Shown: in pieces, positions 1 to 11,779 of the stretch | Numbering within the stretch: position 1 is the first letter of the stretch | Layout: every line of letters begins with the position of its first letter | Assembly: GCA_947568835.1 (NCBI GenBank) | Contig: OX387603.1 | Location: 18,314,651 to 18,378,650 of the forward strand | Direction of reading: 5' to 3' | Origin: Protonemura montana | Lineage: Eukaryota > Arthropoda > Insecta > Plecoptera > Nemouridae | DNA: 64,000 bases | Position numbers and translations under genes: made by a program | Notes under the pieces: generated by a model | What the model was told of the DNA's origin: nothing | The model's input: the letters and a program-made list of their open reading frames with translations, nothing else | Databases searched by the model: none

Positions 1-579
1 TTTTTTAATTCTGCTGCTTTCAGAAAACTTAGCGAAACCGCTAAACGCCACCATGTGCGTCTCGTGGCCAAAATAACGGGGTAGCAAAATTATTCACCCC
101 TAACCGCGAGCAGATAAACATGTGGCAAAGCCATAAAAGTCGAAGGTAGTGAAAAATTGGTCACACTTATTTACCGTTAATCTTCTTAGTTATACGATTG
201 TGTATAAAAAAGTACCGCTATATAATCCTAAAGGTAGTTTATGCTCGATTTTTATAGCGCAAAAATTTTGCCCAGTCAAAATCGCGCTAAATTTGTTCTT
301 ATTTAGTCATAAAATGCAGCTGTCTCAACGTTTGGTAAATTTGCAATTATCTTTTCGAACTGCGACTATCAGACGTGCACTAATCTCAATTTCCCACCCA
401 CACCCCAAATTATTGACCAAGTAGTCCCGTATACAAAACTCAAAAACTCCCTCAAATCTCTCAAAATTTCCACACATGACGGTAGCGAATTGAATTTAGA
501 TTCAACAGTTCGCCGTACGTACCTGATCGCTATATACCTGCGTTAATACACGAGCTCGCCTTGCCACTATAGGGTATAC

Positions 580-599
580 GTAGGTAGGTAGGTAGGTAC
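580..599. repeat. GTAG tetranucleotide microsatellite
   Basis: This is five near-perfect copies of a 4-bp unit. The same motif on the opposite strand appears again at 30777-30805. No function is implied. Confidence 0.9.
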
Positions 600-1503
600 A
601 CACATGGTAGCTATCAGGTAGTTGACAATGCGCGCGATGAACAAGGGAATACATCTGTTGGGGGGTTTGGATGCACCCCTGGGCAGGAACAGCACGGCGG
701 CCCGGCCCGGCTTGGCCAGCAACAGCTGCCTACCATCACGTGTGCTTCGATGAATGCACCATGGTCTGCACCCAACGCTACCACGCCGAGCTCGAAAGTA
801 AGCAACAGGTAAGGCCATGGGCGTATAGTGCAGAACTGGTTCCAAAACCAAAGATTTACTCAAATTTTGGTACCATGGTGCTTAATATGTTTTAATTAAT
901 TATTTAATAACTAGCAGAGTTCAAAAAATCATATGAAATTTGAAAGCTAAATCGAAAATATCATTAACTTTATAAAAAAGTTAATGGTAAGAAGAAAAAA
1001 GGAAAATTTTGGGGCAAGAGGATCCAAGGGGCTTTCTGTGTTAATCTTATGAGAGAAAACATTTGAATTTGCTACAAAAATGGGTAAGGCCCTCAAAACT
1101 TACAACCCCCAATAAAACTCGAACAAATGTAAGTTTTATTTTTGTGCTAAAATTTTAAAACCCAGTTCAAATAGTTTTTTGTCAAAACTATACTGTTTTA
1201 GCTCTCCATGTTGCTTTTTTACGAGTTTTATGTTTTCACCTGGAGTCTAGAAACTAGAATAATTACTACTACTTTTTATGCCGTATCATGTCTTCAAAAC
1301 AAACCACCCTAAAAAGCAGGCATCCCCTCTAGCATCGCAGAATAAAAATCGTCTTTCTGTAAAGATGGTTTGCTTGACGGTCCCCCTTCAAGAGGGGAAC
1401 ACAAACTCTATGTTCAACAATTCAACATGTACCCCCGAATTTATATTTTCTTGCACGACAACGCACACCTGAATTTTAATCCATGCACGCTTAGTCGACG
1501 TAT

Positions 1504-1517
1504 CCCCCCCCCCCCCC
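1504..1517. repeat. C14 homopolymer run
   Basis: This is an uninterrupted run of 14 C. It is one of several long G/C homopolymers in this otherwise AT-rich window (see 3677, 24485, 31284 and 31894). Confidence 0.9.
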
Positions 1518-3676
1518 TAAGCATTTTACGCCAATGCAGGGCATTGTGATAAATAAAATGAAAACTTGAAAGAGGGGTTGAATTTTGGGCGCGAATTTGG
1601 CGTCCCTAGTAGTTGGACCAGGTGATCGGTGCGCTCTCTGTGAATGCAGTGGGGACGCCAGGAATCACCGAGATCTGGAGATGCAGTAGTTATAAGCTAA
1701 GGGGGTCCACCAACAATGAGTTTATTATAAAAGACTATCAAAGGTAACGCCGGATGCTGCACGAACGGAGGTGCGTGTTCTAGGTAGCATTGCGCAGTGC
1801 CAGACGCGTGTGCGTAGCGTCCAAGACCGCACGTGCCCGGGTAAAAAGACCAACTACTTATTTATGCTTTGATAATGCATAATAAGTTCACTAGCTTTCA
1901 AAGCTACTTGCTAAGATTTATTTGATAATTTGGTATGGATTATGGAAAATGAATGAGAACCGAGTTGCTCAATTCCATGATGGAACTGTTCTGTTATTCA
2001 TTATTCTGCCAAAATAATCTTTTAATTCTAATTTATATGAGGAATGGCTTTGCATATAGCTTCTGGGTGTCTTATTGCCTTATAGTGTACCGTTTTTTGG
2101 GGTGAATGAAACCTCTGATAGCAGTCTGAAACCATAGATCTGTTGCCGAAGGCGATTTTGATAAACCAATCGATTCATTTTTGCATGTTACGAAAATTAT
2201 TCACTTTTGCCTCCGGCGAATCCCGGTAGTACGGGCTCATGACCATTTTTTATATTAATTTATTCAGCTTTTTGACGAAGAAGAACAGACATTTTCGGAA
2301 ATGGCATGATACAATTCCATGGCCCCGAGCAGTGGGGACCAATCCATCAAAAAATATTCACAAAATGCAACTGAAAAGATGCAAAGATAGGCCGGGGCGC
2401 GCTAAAAAGTGGCAAAAAAACCTAACCGGCGCAGCGTTATTCAAATCAACCCTTACATTATGCATAATAATAAAAATACAGATTGTACATCTCAACTTTT
2501 TGCTCCTCTGCAGCATCTCAAGTAATCTGGCCCCTGTACGCGCTGTATGCAAGAGCAAGACATCCGGACTTGGTTGAAGCTCAACACGTGGGTGCTTGGA
2601 TCGGATGTGCCCCCCCTCCCCCCCGGACCAAGTGGTCCGAAAAGGAAATCCTGCATCCCCAAGGAGCAACCACCACCTGGCCCAGCTCGTGCCCACCACA
2701 AAAACAATCTCTCATCCCCTTGTCCCCGCAAAAACGACACACAACCAGGCACATCCAGAAAACTAGCCAACATAATTCATTAAAAATTCACAGATAACAC
2801 GATAAGACCAGTGATAATTCACCGTTTAATTTTAATCAATGTATTATTTATATATTTGCTGATATAAGGGATGAAAGTTGGTATAAATGGGCACGTGAAC
2901 GCTGTCAAAATGGTTGGGGTAGGTTAGCTTCTGAGACGGCCGGGGCACGTGCCAGCTGTCGTCGACGGGGCTTTAGGGGTGCAAGCAGTCTTCAAGGGTG
3001 CGATTCGGCGGCCGGCGAGGAGTCTTTGGTTACAAAAGACCTATTTCTACAGATCGCGGGTGTATGAAGAGAAGCCGTGCTATAGGCTGGCCAAAGCTTG
3101 TGTGCCCACGCCGGTGCTAGCCATGTGCTTTCCAGCGCGGCACACGCATCTGTTGCTCGTCGTGCGTTTGTGCGTGCGTCTGTTTTGACCACTGTGCGCG
3201 GCACGCGTCGTCTACGCACGGTGCACGCATGCAGGGTGGGTGGTGCGGCACGAGGTGATGCGTACTTTTTTAACGCGACCCGGAGGATTTTTGATTTTCT
3301 CTTTTATATGTATGAAATTGTGAATGAATCAATTTTGAGTACGGTAATGATAAGTTTGGTAAGATATTTATTTGTTTGATGAAAAAAATGATAAAATGAT
3401 CTTATAATGTCACATTTTTTTGTTTTCTTGTTCTGATTATTTAGTTTTAATTGTTTTACTTGTGTGTTTGGTGGAAGATTTGCAGCCCGTACGTCAATTC
3501 TTCAACATGACATGAAATGAGCATTCCTCATTTCCTTTCAAAAATTGTTCCCACCCACAAGAACTAGGAGGCATCTTCGATTTCCAATTGTGGCATCCTT
3601 ATCACAGCTATTTTCGAAATATCCTGTCAATATCGTGTCCTGTGGGAGGTGATACATCCGAATCCTGACCTTGACG

Positions 3677-3687
3677 CCCCCCCCCCC
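3677..3687. repeat. C11 homopolymer run with C-rich flank
   Basis: Eleven C are followed by TCCCCCACCC, giving a pyrimidine tract of about 20 bp on the + strand. It could be mistaken for a splice acceptor tract, but no suitable AG and exon follow it. Confidence 0.85.
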
Positions 3688-5058
3688 TCCCCCACCCAGA
3701 AGCCACCTATCTCTTCCCGTCCTTCTACAGATCTCAAAAGAAAGGCGATAAACGAGGCACACGTGGCTAGCTACTCAACACTCAGCACGTGCTACATGAA
3801 AAGATTTTTTGAGCAAATAGAAGCAATATTTTGAACACTACCTCCGCCTTTATTTACTCTTATCTATCTTATAGTTTTCATACGATTGTATAAATCATAT
3901 TCTCTTTTTTGTCAAAATATGGGGGTCGGATTACCCGGTTCATATTTTATACAGCTGCTTCATTGCCACATATCGCCTCCTGTTTTAATTTACAAAGTTT
4001 TGATTACCAACTAATTATCAATCCAAAACAGCACAAAAAAAAAACTCGTTTTAAAGACTGAAAGATTCTCTGGTATGACTGCAGCATGTCTTACGCGTGT
4101 TTCAAGCCCGCTTCTTCTGGCAGATCAGATGGCTCGGATCAGATCTGTGATGCAATATTGCATAAGTTGCAGAATAATGACGTGACATTTGCTGATAAAC
4201 TTGCGTCGCTTAGCATAATCGCATCTTGATAGCTATCTGTTTGATCTGAACTTGACGAAGATGATGTTCCTCGACCACGTCACGGTTGCCTAAGATCGCG
4301 TGCCAAACGACTTCCGGTTTGCCCAGCGGGCACCGTAGACGTTGCTAGCGATTTTTACCGGAACAATTCAAATTTTCTAGCCGCTTATTTGCAAGTGTCA
4401 TTGCAAGTGAAATGTGAAAGAAATGTACTGGTGGTTATTATTAGTTTTTTAAGGGTGAAAAGTTGATTTATGTCGGATTATTTCTAGAAATTTCAAGACG
4501 ATTTTTCACCTTGAAGTCTACGGTGTGTGTGTTTTTTTCTTTCGCTGTTCGAATCTCCATATACACCTGCTGAAATATAGAGGCTACAGGTGGAAGGACG
4601 AGCGCCGCTCGAGTCAAGTCGAGATTCTGTTGTAGGCATCATTAAATTTAAGACGTGCTCTTCTGCAGGTGAAACAGTTCTGGCGGGGTAGATGACGGCT
4701 ATACCCGGCAATTTCTTGCAAGGGGGTTGGAAACACGAAGGCAGCCACGAACATAGCAAGGGAATTAAAATCTTTTATTTTGCTTGATTGGTTTTTTTGT
4801 ATGTTGTATTGCAAAGACCAATTAAAAGTTATAATGATTAGAGATCGATTTTTACTGATAAAAAATGATTTAATTGGGTTATTAATTATGTGAATGGAAT
4901 GAAACGTGTGTACCGGTACAGAGAAATACGATATTTGGAACTCAATAATGTCTTTTTGAGGACGAAATCGTTTCAAGGAACCCTTTGCCAGTCTTATGTA
5001 ACAACACAGGGTGCCATTCGTATTGTTCTAATGTCCCCTGCCCTTATTTAATTATTTT

Positions 5059-5352
5059 TCATATATTTCTTTTAATTCTACTATCATTATCTTGTGTGCC
5101 ACGATTTCGTTCGTCCCACCAAATATACCTCAAGACATTGGGTCCAAGGTAGACGCTAAAAATAATTATAACCCCGAAAAACATAATCCCATGTCTTCCC
5201 GGCATGTCCCAACCCACATTAATAGTGATTGCATGTTTTACTAATTTAAAGAAACCCTGCACCGCAGCCCAAAAATCCAGGCAAATCGAGGGAGCCCACA
5301 AAAACACGGTGGATTTCTTTGTTACTAATTCGCTCCCATGGTATCTATCCAT
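5059..5352 (-). CDS. Candidate ORF, 97 codons, W-rich and hydrophobic; possibly a pseudogene fragment
   Basis: This is an ATG-initiated minus-strand frame of 97 residues. It has two hydrophobic stretches, at about residues 15-42 and 54-72, with aromatic-rich pieces such as FLWAPSICLDFWAA and VLRYIWWDER. It ends in a charged tail. The composition resembles a small membrane protein more than chance sequence, but I cannot place it in any family. Upstream on the same strand (5360-5680), two other frames stay open for about 65-75 codons in different phases, with one plausible acceptor (TCTTTCTGTTCTACAG). That fits either a decayed gene with frameshifts or chance. A plus-strand frame overlaps it (5204-5533) and looks like its shadow. 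Confidence 0.25.
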   Translation of the reverse strand: MDRYHGSELVTKKSTVFLWAPSICLDFWAAVQGFFKLVKHAITINVGWDMPGRHGIMFFGVIIIFSVYLGPNVLRYIWWDERNRGTQDNDSRIKRNI

Positions 5353-5976
5353 CCGACAGATAAAGAAGCGACTGGTGAAGATCCCGAACTATCTGGTCGG
5401 AAGAGATAGCATCTCTTGCTGCAACATGGCCATCCATAAAACTAAACGTGGACTGATAATTGGTACAAATTTTGATAGTTTGCGTGATCACGGAAGGCTG
5501 TGGAAGTCTGACAGAGCATCGAACTGTGTGTGAGACGGTGGTCTTGAGTTAAAAAATCCTTGACTTTGAAATTTAGTTGGTTTATTGTCATCGTTTCCAC
5601 TTCTCTAATTAGGTCTGCTGTAGAACAGAAAGAATTCCGACCAGTTTTGATAAAAATATGTGGATATGATCGCATTTACTTTCAAGTTTCGTTTTAAAGT
5701 ACTGACATTTTTTGTTTTGCCTGTAAATTTAAGTGCTATTAAAAATTAAGTGCTGAAATATAAAGAAAATGTCAAACCCAAAAGTTTTTGCACAGCAGTC
5801 GATTTATTCAAGACCATGATTTACAAAATTGTGCATCGATGTAATTGATGCTTATTATCTGAAATGTATAGCCCCTGACATTATTACAGAATCAAAATGC
5901 ACCGCCTAATAATTACTTTTGAATCTGGACACTTGAAAACAACGCGTGCCTCTTGCGTATTTGAATTACACCGCGT

Positions 5977-6441
5977 TCAGTCTTGAAAAATCGTTGGTAA
6001 ATCTAAGTCCGCCAAAGCCATTATCGACCAATTACCACCGCTGGTGTCTAAAGTTAGTAAAAAACTAGCTTCTAGGTCTTGATTGTTTGCTAGGTCCAGA
6101 TGGAGCCGCGAGACAGCGGTGTCAAGACGCGAGAACGAAGCAGGTGGTGCACTTTGCAGCAGAGTATCCTTACGAAATGTGAATATTCACCCAGGCTTAG
6201 AAATCTTGGAGTCACCTGGCAATAATCTCAACTTGTTGTGAATTTTATTCAAGATATTGCGCTAGGCACTTTTTGAGAAATGCTCTTGTTCCGGGTATTC
6301 AGCTACTCTTTTCTCATCAAAGAAATGGGATGAATTGACAAAACTGAGTCCTATCTTTCCGTTAGAAGCGTTGTAGACTTCGTTTATTTGGTTGGAAACT
6401 CGCTGAACATTTTGAAAGAGTGATAGAACTGCAATTGTCAT
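5977..6441 (-). pseudogene. Decayed reading frame: 155 codons in one frame broken by two stops
   Basis: Reading the minus strand from ATG at 6441-6439, one frame runs 155 codons to a TGA at 5979-5977. Only two in-frame stops interrupt it: TAG at 6264-6262 and TGA at 6189-6187. The first segment has 59 codons and reads like ordinary globular protein (for example VQRVSNQINEVYNASNGKIG). The third segment continues in phase (for example SFSRLDTAVSRLHLDLANNQ). Random sequence of this composition should show roughly ten stops over this length. The surroundings on both sides are AT-rich and dense in stops. I do not recognise the family. It may be a retro-pseudogene, a relic of a mobile element, or a lucky run. 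No poly(A) tail or target-site duplication was identified. Confidence 0.35.
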
Positions 6442-6449
6442 GTTTCCTC

Positions 6450-8360
6450 CGGCGATCAGTCGTTATATTTTCGTCCAATTTAGTGTGTAAGACCAGGCTG
6501 CGATAGGGTGCAACAGCAAAATTTATTACAGAACTTGAAATAATTTAAAAAAAAGCGTGTGAAGTCCTCATATTCAACTTAAATACTAAGTAATAACAAT
6601 GCTGAAGTACCTAACAGCTATTGAAGTTCAAAGATTCGAAAGAGATCTCAGCTGTCTTTATGCCATGGTCCATCGGAACAAATTACAGCTACAATGGCTT
6701 CTTCAAGATCATATGTCAGTTGAAGTATCAACTTTCAGCCATTGCGAAATGAAAAGCTGGAGGAGCTTAGCGAAAAATGGACCCTCGACATGGCCTAGCA
6801 TTCGTCTCTTTTGAAGTCCTCTCGCATTGAAGCAGCTCGATCTCAAGATGTTGACTCGACTCCCGCCAAAAATAATGATCGTGCATGTCATTCCTTATGA
6901 ACCTGTTTTGAAGATGGCAATAACTTGAGGTTGGTACAAGTATTTGGTTTGAGTAGAACTTAAAAGGAGCAATAATCCATGAGCATGTAACTGGTTGCCC
7001 GTCAAATAGAAGCAGTCACTTTTGTTTCGAAAAACTAACTTGAAATTCAAAATTTAGACACTGACAAAGGTTATACAAACGACCCGAACACACCCAAAAG
7101 GTTAGCAGTAAAACTTTTCAAAATTTCCCATTAGGCAACAGCTGAAAATCAAGAAATTCTACTGAAAATCCAAATGTCACTGCAATTAATTAACACCGAA
7201 GATCATTCCCATCTAAAACACCAACAACTGCATCACACTCTCAAACATGTGAGTTGAAAAGCCAGCTGATCTTCGTTCGCTCAAAATCATAACGTAACTT
7301 TCCTGCGCCCTGCACATTCCTATTATAAATTCGTCTGATCGTACCAGAAACACCTGCCGATATCACATTGGCAGCATCAACCCGCATCGGAGCAGGTTCC
7401 TACCGACACATGTGTTCGCGAACCAAACTTCTAAAATGATTGTGCTTTCTCTATCTCTCTCCGTCTCTCTCTCTTATCGCACTAACTGCAGCACGCGCGA
7501 CGTCAAGAAATCAGGTTCGTTAAAAATGCAAATGCAGATGCAATTTGTATGACCTTAAAAACAGAAAAATGGGTTCTTATATGCGATGTACGCTCTGCCA
7601 ATATATAGATGTGTGCATTTTCTATTACCCACATTACAGCGGCGTCGAGACAAATTGAACACTGGCGTGTTTGGTGCTTGGTCAATTAAAAGTCATTAAC
7701 AAAGAAGTATATTTGCTTTTTACTAAAGGTAGTGCGCACAATTAGTATGTACGTAGCGTATATTGTATTGTCCTCACTCCTCGGTTAATGTCAAGGTATC
7801 ATGTCGACCTATGGTGATATCAAAGATGAGGGTATACGATCCATCCGGGCTCGGGAAGGGTACGCTCCTTCAACAATACAAATATGTTCGTTTATAAAAT
7901 ACAAACCAAATGGCCACATTGAAGTTGGCATTTTAATTTTCTACTTTACCATATTACAAACAATCGGCAAAAAAAAAAAACACGCTTCTAACAGATTGAC
8001 TTACTTATGATGACAGAAAGGTGCGGGTTGGATATTTTGTTTTCACACCATGAAATAATGCGTGATCCTTGGGCAAAATACGCCAGGACACAATGATGCT
8101 TTAAGTTTCTCTCAGATCCATAAAAGTCCGGTTTTTCTACCTTTCTTGTTCTTACGTTTAGAGTAAAAATAAGCCCATTCGCTTTTGACACGCAAATTGA
8201 CTATATGCATCCATATAGTTGGCCGATTTGGTCACTGTAAGACCCGCATATGGTAAAAAATAGGTTAGTTACATTAAAATACGCAAATTAAAGTCTCTCT
8301 ATATCTCTCTATAAGTCGTTTGATTTTGATATAAAATAAATGTATAAAAGATCACAAAAA
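6450..8360. other. Non-coding stretch, no gene recognised
   Basis: Overlapping short frames occur around 6599-6960 on both strands. The + strand there shows a weak broken frame across two stops. A TC-rich simple tract lies at 7447-7474 and a poly(A) run at about 7969-7980. Nothing else stands out. Confidence 0.45.
7447..7474. repeat. TC-rich simple sequence
   Basis: This is an imperfect (TC)n dinucleotide tract interrupted by single bases. Confidence 0.8.
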
Positions 8361-8366
8361 AAAAAA

Positions 8367-8482
8367 TAGCTCAAGGCTCTCTGCAAAGCTCAAAATTTAA
8401 ACTCTCTTGGTTCGAATCCACATAGCAGAGTTTAAGACGCCCATGTGTATGGGGGTTACTCTCCTTTGTGGATCTGTCCCAT
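8367..8482 (+). mobile_element. Probable tRNA-derived SINE remnant
   Basis: A perfect RNA polymerase III B box, GGTTCGAATCC, lies at about 8409-8419. A partial A-box match, TAGCTCAAGG, lies about 40 bp upstream, which is the spacing expected in a tRNA head. A run of 11 A immediately precedes the head. The sequence after the B box is unlike a tRNA acceptor stem, so this is not a functional tRNA gene. It ends near CTTTGTGGATCTGTCCC, which resembles the 3' inverted-repeat end of the small DNA elements at 61.7 and 63.1 kb. The body is too degraded to delimit, and no target-site duplication was found. Confidence 0.45.
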
Positions 8483-8484
8483 GA

Positions 8485-11125
8485 TACCAACAACAATTAA
8501 ATGCTATCTCATTGTTTAGTAAGCTTGTCGGTAAAAACATTTAAATAACTGAACTCTCTGTTCACCCTAGTCTAGCCGAACGAAGTTGCAATAAAATAGC
8601 TCCACCGGTCAATTCTTGGCCAACAAGTGTTGTTTGAAGTACCATACACATGTCTAAGTTTGTTGCCCTCAAACGTGAAGTATAATGAGTGACCAAGAGA
8701 GATGCATAATGTAGATAGTCCAGTCCTTTACTTATTTAAATTTAAATTTGATGCACTTATGGGGTGCATTGTAAATATATAATCCGACGCAATCGCCTAC
8801 CGCATACTGTAGTGCAGTTTTCCCAGAAGCCTACGCTGTACTTCCTTACAAAAATGCATTGAAAAAATACAACCGACTCATACAAATCAATCTAAGTTGA
8901 TTTTAATTATTTGGCAACGGTCAAATCTTCGCTAGATCAACAGTTATAAAATTGCAAACATTTTTCTTTGATGTGAATTTGCTAAGTACCTACGCAAAGT
9001 GTTATTCAAGGCGTACTACTCAATAAGCGCCACCTGTAGTCTTAAAATATGTTTATATTTTAACATTTTTTTACAACAAGGAAATCACACATTTTTTAAT
9101 GCCAATCGATCATATCGAGCTCTTCGCAGCCTCCCAAGAACGTCTGTACCACACGGCGATGCTGTGAGGTCATCCAGATCCTAGCAGACAGGTGATCCAG
9201 TCTTGCTCTCTCTCTCGCTACCGACAGATGCACCTGTCATTGTCATTGGCACCATGATCTACGCACATGTAAGTACCTAGCTACTACACGCAACACCGCA
9301 AATCGTAAGACGTATGGCAAACTGCCCACTGAGCAATACGTCTACGAAGATGTGCTACGCTGTAATGAGATTTCGGTGGACGAAAAGTGAAGGCCGTTGT
9401 TTAAAAATAGAACATTTGCTTATTATAAGCGATTTTTTTATGAGTTTTATAATTGTATGCTCTTATATATTGCTGTATTGATGGTAAAAAAGCTGAAAAA
9501 ATTACAGTTTACTTATTTTGACATTTTTAAACTCACATCCGAATGATTTTATGATAATTTAACAACTGATTTATCATCGCAATTAAAATGAAGCACGCAA
9601 TGCTCTCTATAAACGTTTTTTGGCTTTAGCAATTTATATTTGATTACCAATTTACTGCACCCCTTAGCAAACTGTAAACAACGAGGGAGGCGGTTTACTA
9701 CTTGCTTGGTCGACTTGCGTCCAACGAATTATTCGCACTTCGATCCCTCTCGTTCACGCATGAACGTAGCAAATGCGGATATAACAATCACGCGTACATC
9801 GTGACTTGGAGGGCGCACGAACCGAAAAATTTGATGACCGTTGGTTCGGACGTTACAAGTCTTGGAGACGTCACTATGTATGCGCTCTGATCGTTCATCC
9901 GAGAATAATTACATGCACCAGGTTTATTATAACAAAACGCTATGTCCAGTTTTTATTGAGCTCCCATGTCTTGTGTCCGAGTTTTAGAACTGTTGGGGCA
10001 TTGAAAACAATAACGAACAGCTGTGAAAGTAATTTGTCAAAGAAAATTGAATTCATTTATATATGGTCTAGCGGACGTTGCTTGCAGTTCTAGCATACGA
10101 AATATAAAGTTGTTTGGGGCAGAATTCCCATATTCAGCGAGTATAAAGGGTATTCTGCCGTTTTGCCCACATAGCTGCGTACTAAAGTGGGAACGCATAC
10201 CGCGCCTTGGGTGCCCTCATGCGGGCTACAGTGGCACCCATGGTGACCCGCGCCTATAAAACACTCAAATTCTTGGAAACCAGGAGAAGATTGACATAAT
10301 TTTGGGGGAAAAAAATCAACATCAACCATAGTACGGCCACGTAGTATACCCATTCGACTGAAATTTCATCTCAAAACAGTTGCATGTCAGATTTTTTTGT
10401 TTATGAGGACTAACTTAAAAATTACCAGCGGTTATCAGGTGCAAATAGCGTTTTAAGGTGAATGTCGGGTCTCAGGAGGGTAGAGCATCACACACGTTAA
10501 AGGTCCTTAAACTTTGAAAGTGGAAACCCACAGTCAGGAAAGACAGCCGTCAACCACAAAATTGAGCAATGTTGGAAAATACACTGCCTTCGTGACACGA
10601 CGCTGACCTTTCTTTTTGAATAGTCAATTATTCCCCCACTGAATTGACATTTTACTTCATATTTCGTCTAGCTACACTATTTATAAGTAATGCAACGAGC
10701 TCCAAACACGGTTTTTTTTTAAACGGGCACCTTAAACTTGACTTATTTTCGCTAGCTGCCATGTTCTAAGATCTGAATTATGTTTAACTTGGTTTAACTA
10801 CGAAAAGCACGTCGTTGTTCATATTATTTCCTCTGGGAAAGACAAATTATTTCGGTTTTCATTCATGTTCAAGTTTTTCTTTGTTTCTGCTCCTGATTGG
10901 CGTGTGCATGAGTTTCAGCTGTGAGTAGCTCATGCTTATAGTTCATCCTCCGAGGTTGAATTGGTTCGATATTTTCTCAGCGTACCGGCAAGATAATCCA
11001 AGCATAAAATCCAAAAAACTGTTCTTTTTATAAACTTAGATATTAAAAATAATTGATTCGATTCCATGAAATAGTATAAAAAGGTAACCAAAACTGGTGA
11101 CAGGTGAATCAATTTTTATTTTCAG
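8485..11125. other. Non-coding stretch, no gene recognised
   Basis: The stretch is AT-rich with no credible exon. A GTAAGTA donor-like site follows a short ATG frame at about 9255-9275, without further support. A short inverted repeat, GGGTGCC/GGCACCC, lies at about 10208-10240. Confidence 0.45.
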
Positions 11126-11132
11126 GTAAGGA
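11113..11132 (+). promoter_or_regulatory. Abutting 3' and 5' splice-site consensus (possible recursive splice site)
   Basis: A T-rich tract ending in TTTTCAG is followed with no spacer by GTAAGG, with the junction at 11125/11126. A combined acceptor and donor with a zero-length exon is the signature of the recursive (ratcheting) splice points known from long insect introns. The same position could instead be a plain acceptor opening the broken frame annotated just downstream. Confidence 0.3.
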
Positions 11133-11771
11133 AAAGCCAGATCGAAAATGACTCGACCATCAATTCCAACACAGAGCATAAAGATTACCATCGCAAACCC
11201 TCAAGTGTCTGAAGGCGCAGCTATAAATTCACTTCAGATATGCAACTTTACTTCCTTGCACACAAGCTGCAGTTTGATGCAACTATGCAGCTCATGCATG
11301 TCCACAAGATTGACCAAGTGCACATCATAGATGATCTAAAAATGCACTTTCACGTGCCATACCGTACAGTCAGTGACATTGATGGCATCATCCTGTTCTT
11401 AACAATTTTCAAACCCTTTTGCTGAATGTAACTTCCTGTTACGTCCATGCACCCAGGAAAGCAAGGACATAGCCGTGGTTATATGCCACCTTAGCATGCC
11501 TCTTGTGGAGGAAGTCAAAGGCATAAAAGACACTGGCGCTCGGCTATTCTCGACAACGTCCAACTGTCAGTTACGCATATGGCAGAATGACCGCTCGGTG
11601 GCAAGACGTGAACTCGACCGGAACGATCGGCATATGTTGACCACAACTTCGTTGTCTTACGACAATTTAAGGGAATTATTAATCGCCTTGTGTTTTTTTT
11701 TCAAGACGACGGGGTTCAGTCGTATTCCCCCCTTGTTTGGCTTTGTGGAATTGCGCGGTAAATATTGTTGA
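11126..11771 (+). pseudogene. Possible decayed coding segment after a good splice acceptor
   Basis: After a T-rich acceptor ending at 11125, one plus-strand frame stays open for 99 codons with a single TGA at 11210-11212 and ends at 11425. A second frame, one base out of phase, is open across the same end point. It continues to 11771 with pieces such as CTQESKDIAVVICHLSMPLV and QLRIWQNDRSVARRELDRND. Read together these could be a broken exon with one stop and one frameshift. The protein is not recognised, and the acceptor may equally be a recursive splice point. Evidence is limited to frame openness and the splice motif. Confidence 0.25.
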
Positions 11772-11779
11772 TTCAGCGC

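Larger units (their letters stand above)
1..5050. other. Non-coding stretch, no gene recognised
   Basis: I see no convincing exon here. The frames of 60-113 codons overlap one another on both strands and have no recognisable motifs. The stretch holds a GTAG tetranucleotide repeat at 580-599, a C14 run at 1504-1517, a C11 run at 3677-3687 and a CpG-rich patch at about 2940-3270. A good pyrimidine-rich splice acceptor motif ends at about 2513 on the + strand, but no open frame of note follows it. The stretch is best read as intergenic or intronic. Confidence 0.5.

Noticed and set aside
8216..8235. Possible left terminus (TTGGCCGATTTGG) pairing with the MITE-like 3' end at 8464-8481
   Set aside because: The internal sequence shares nothing with copies A or B, and the left-end match is weak.
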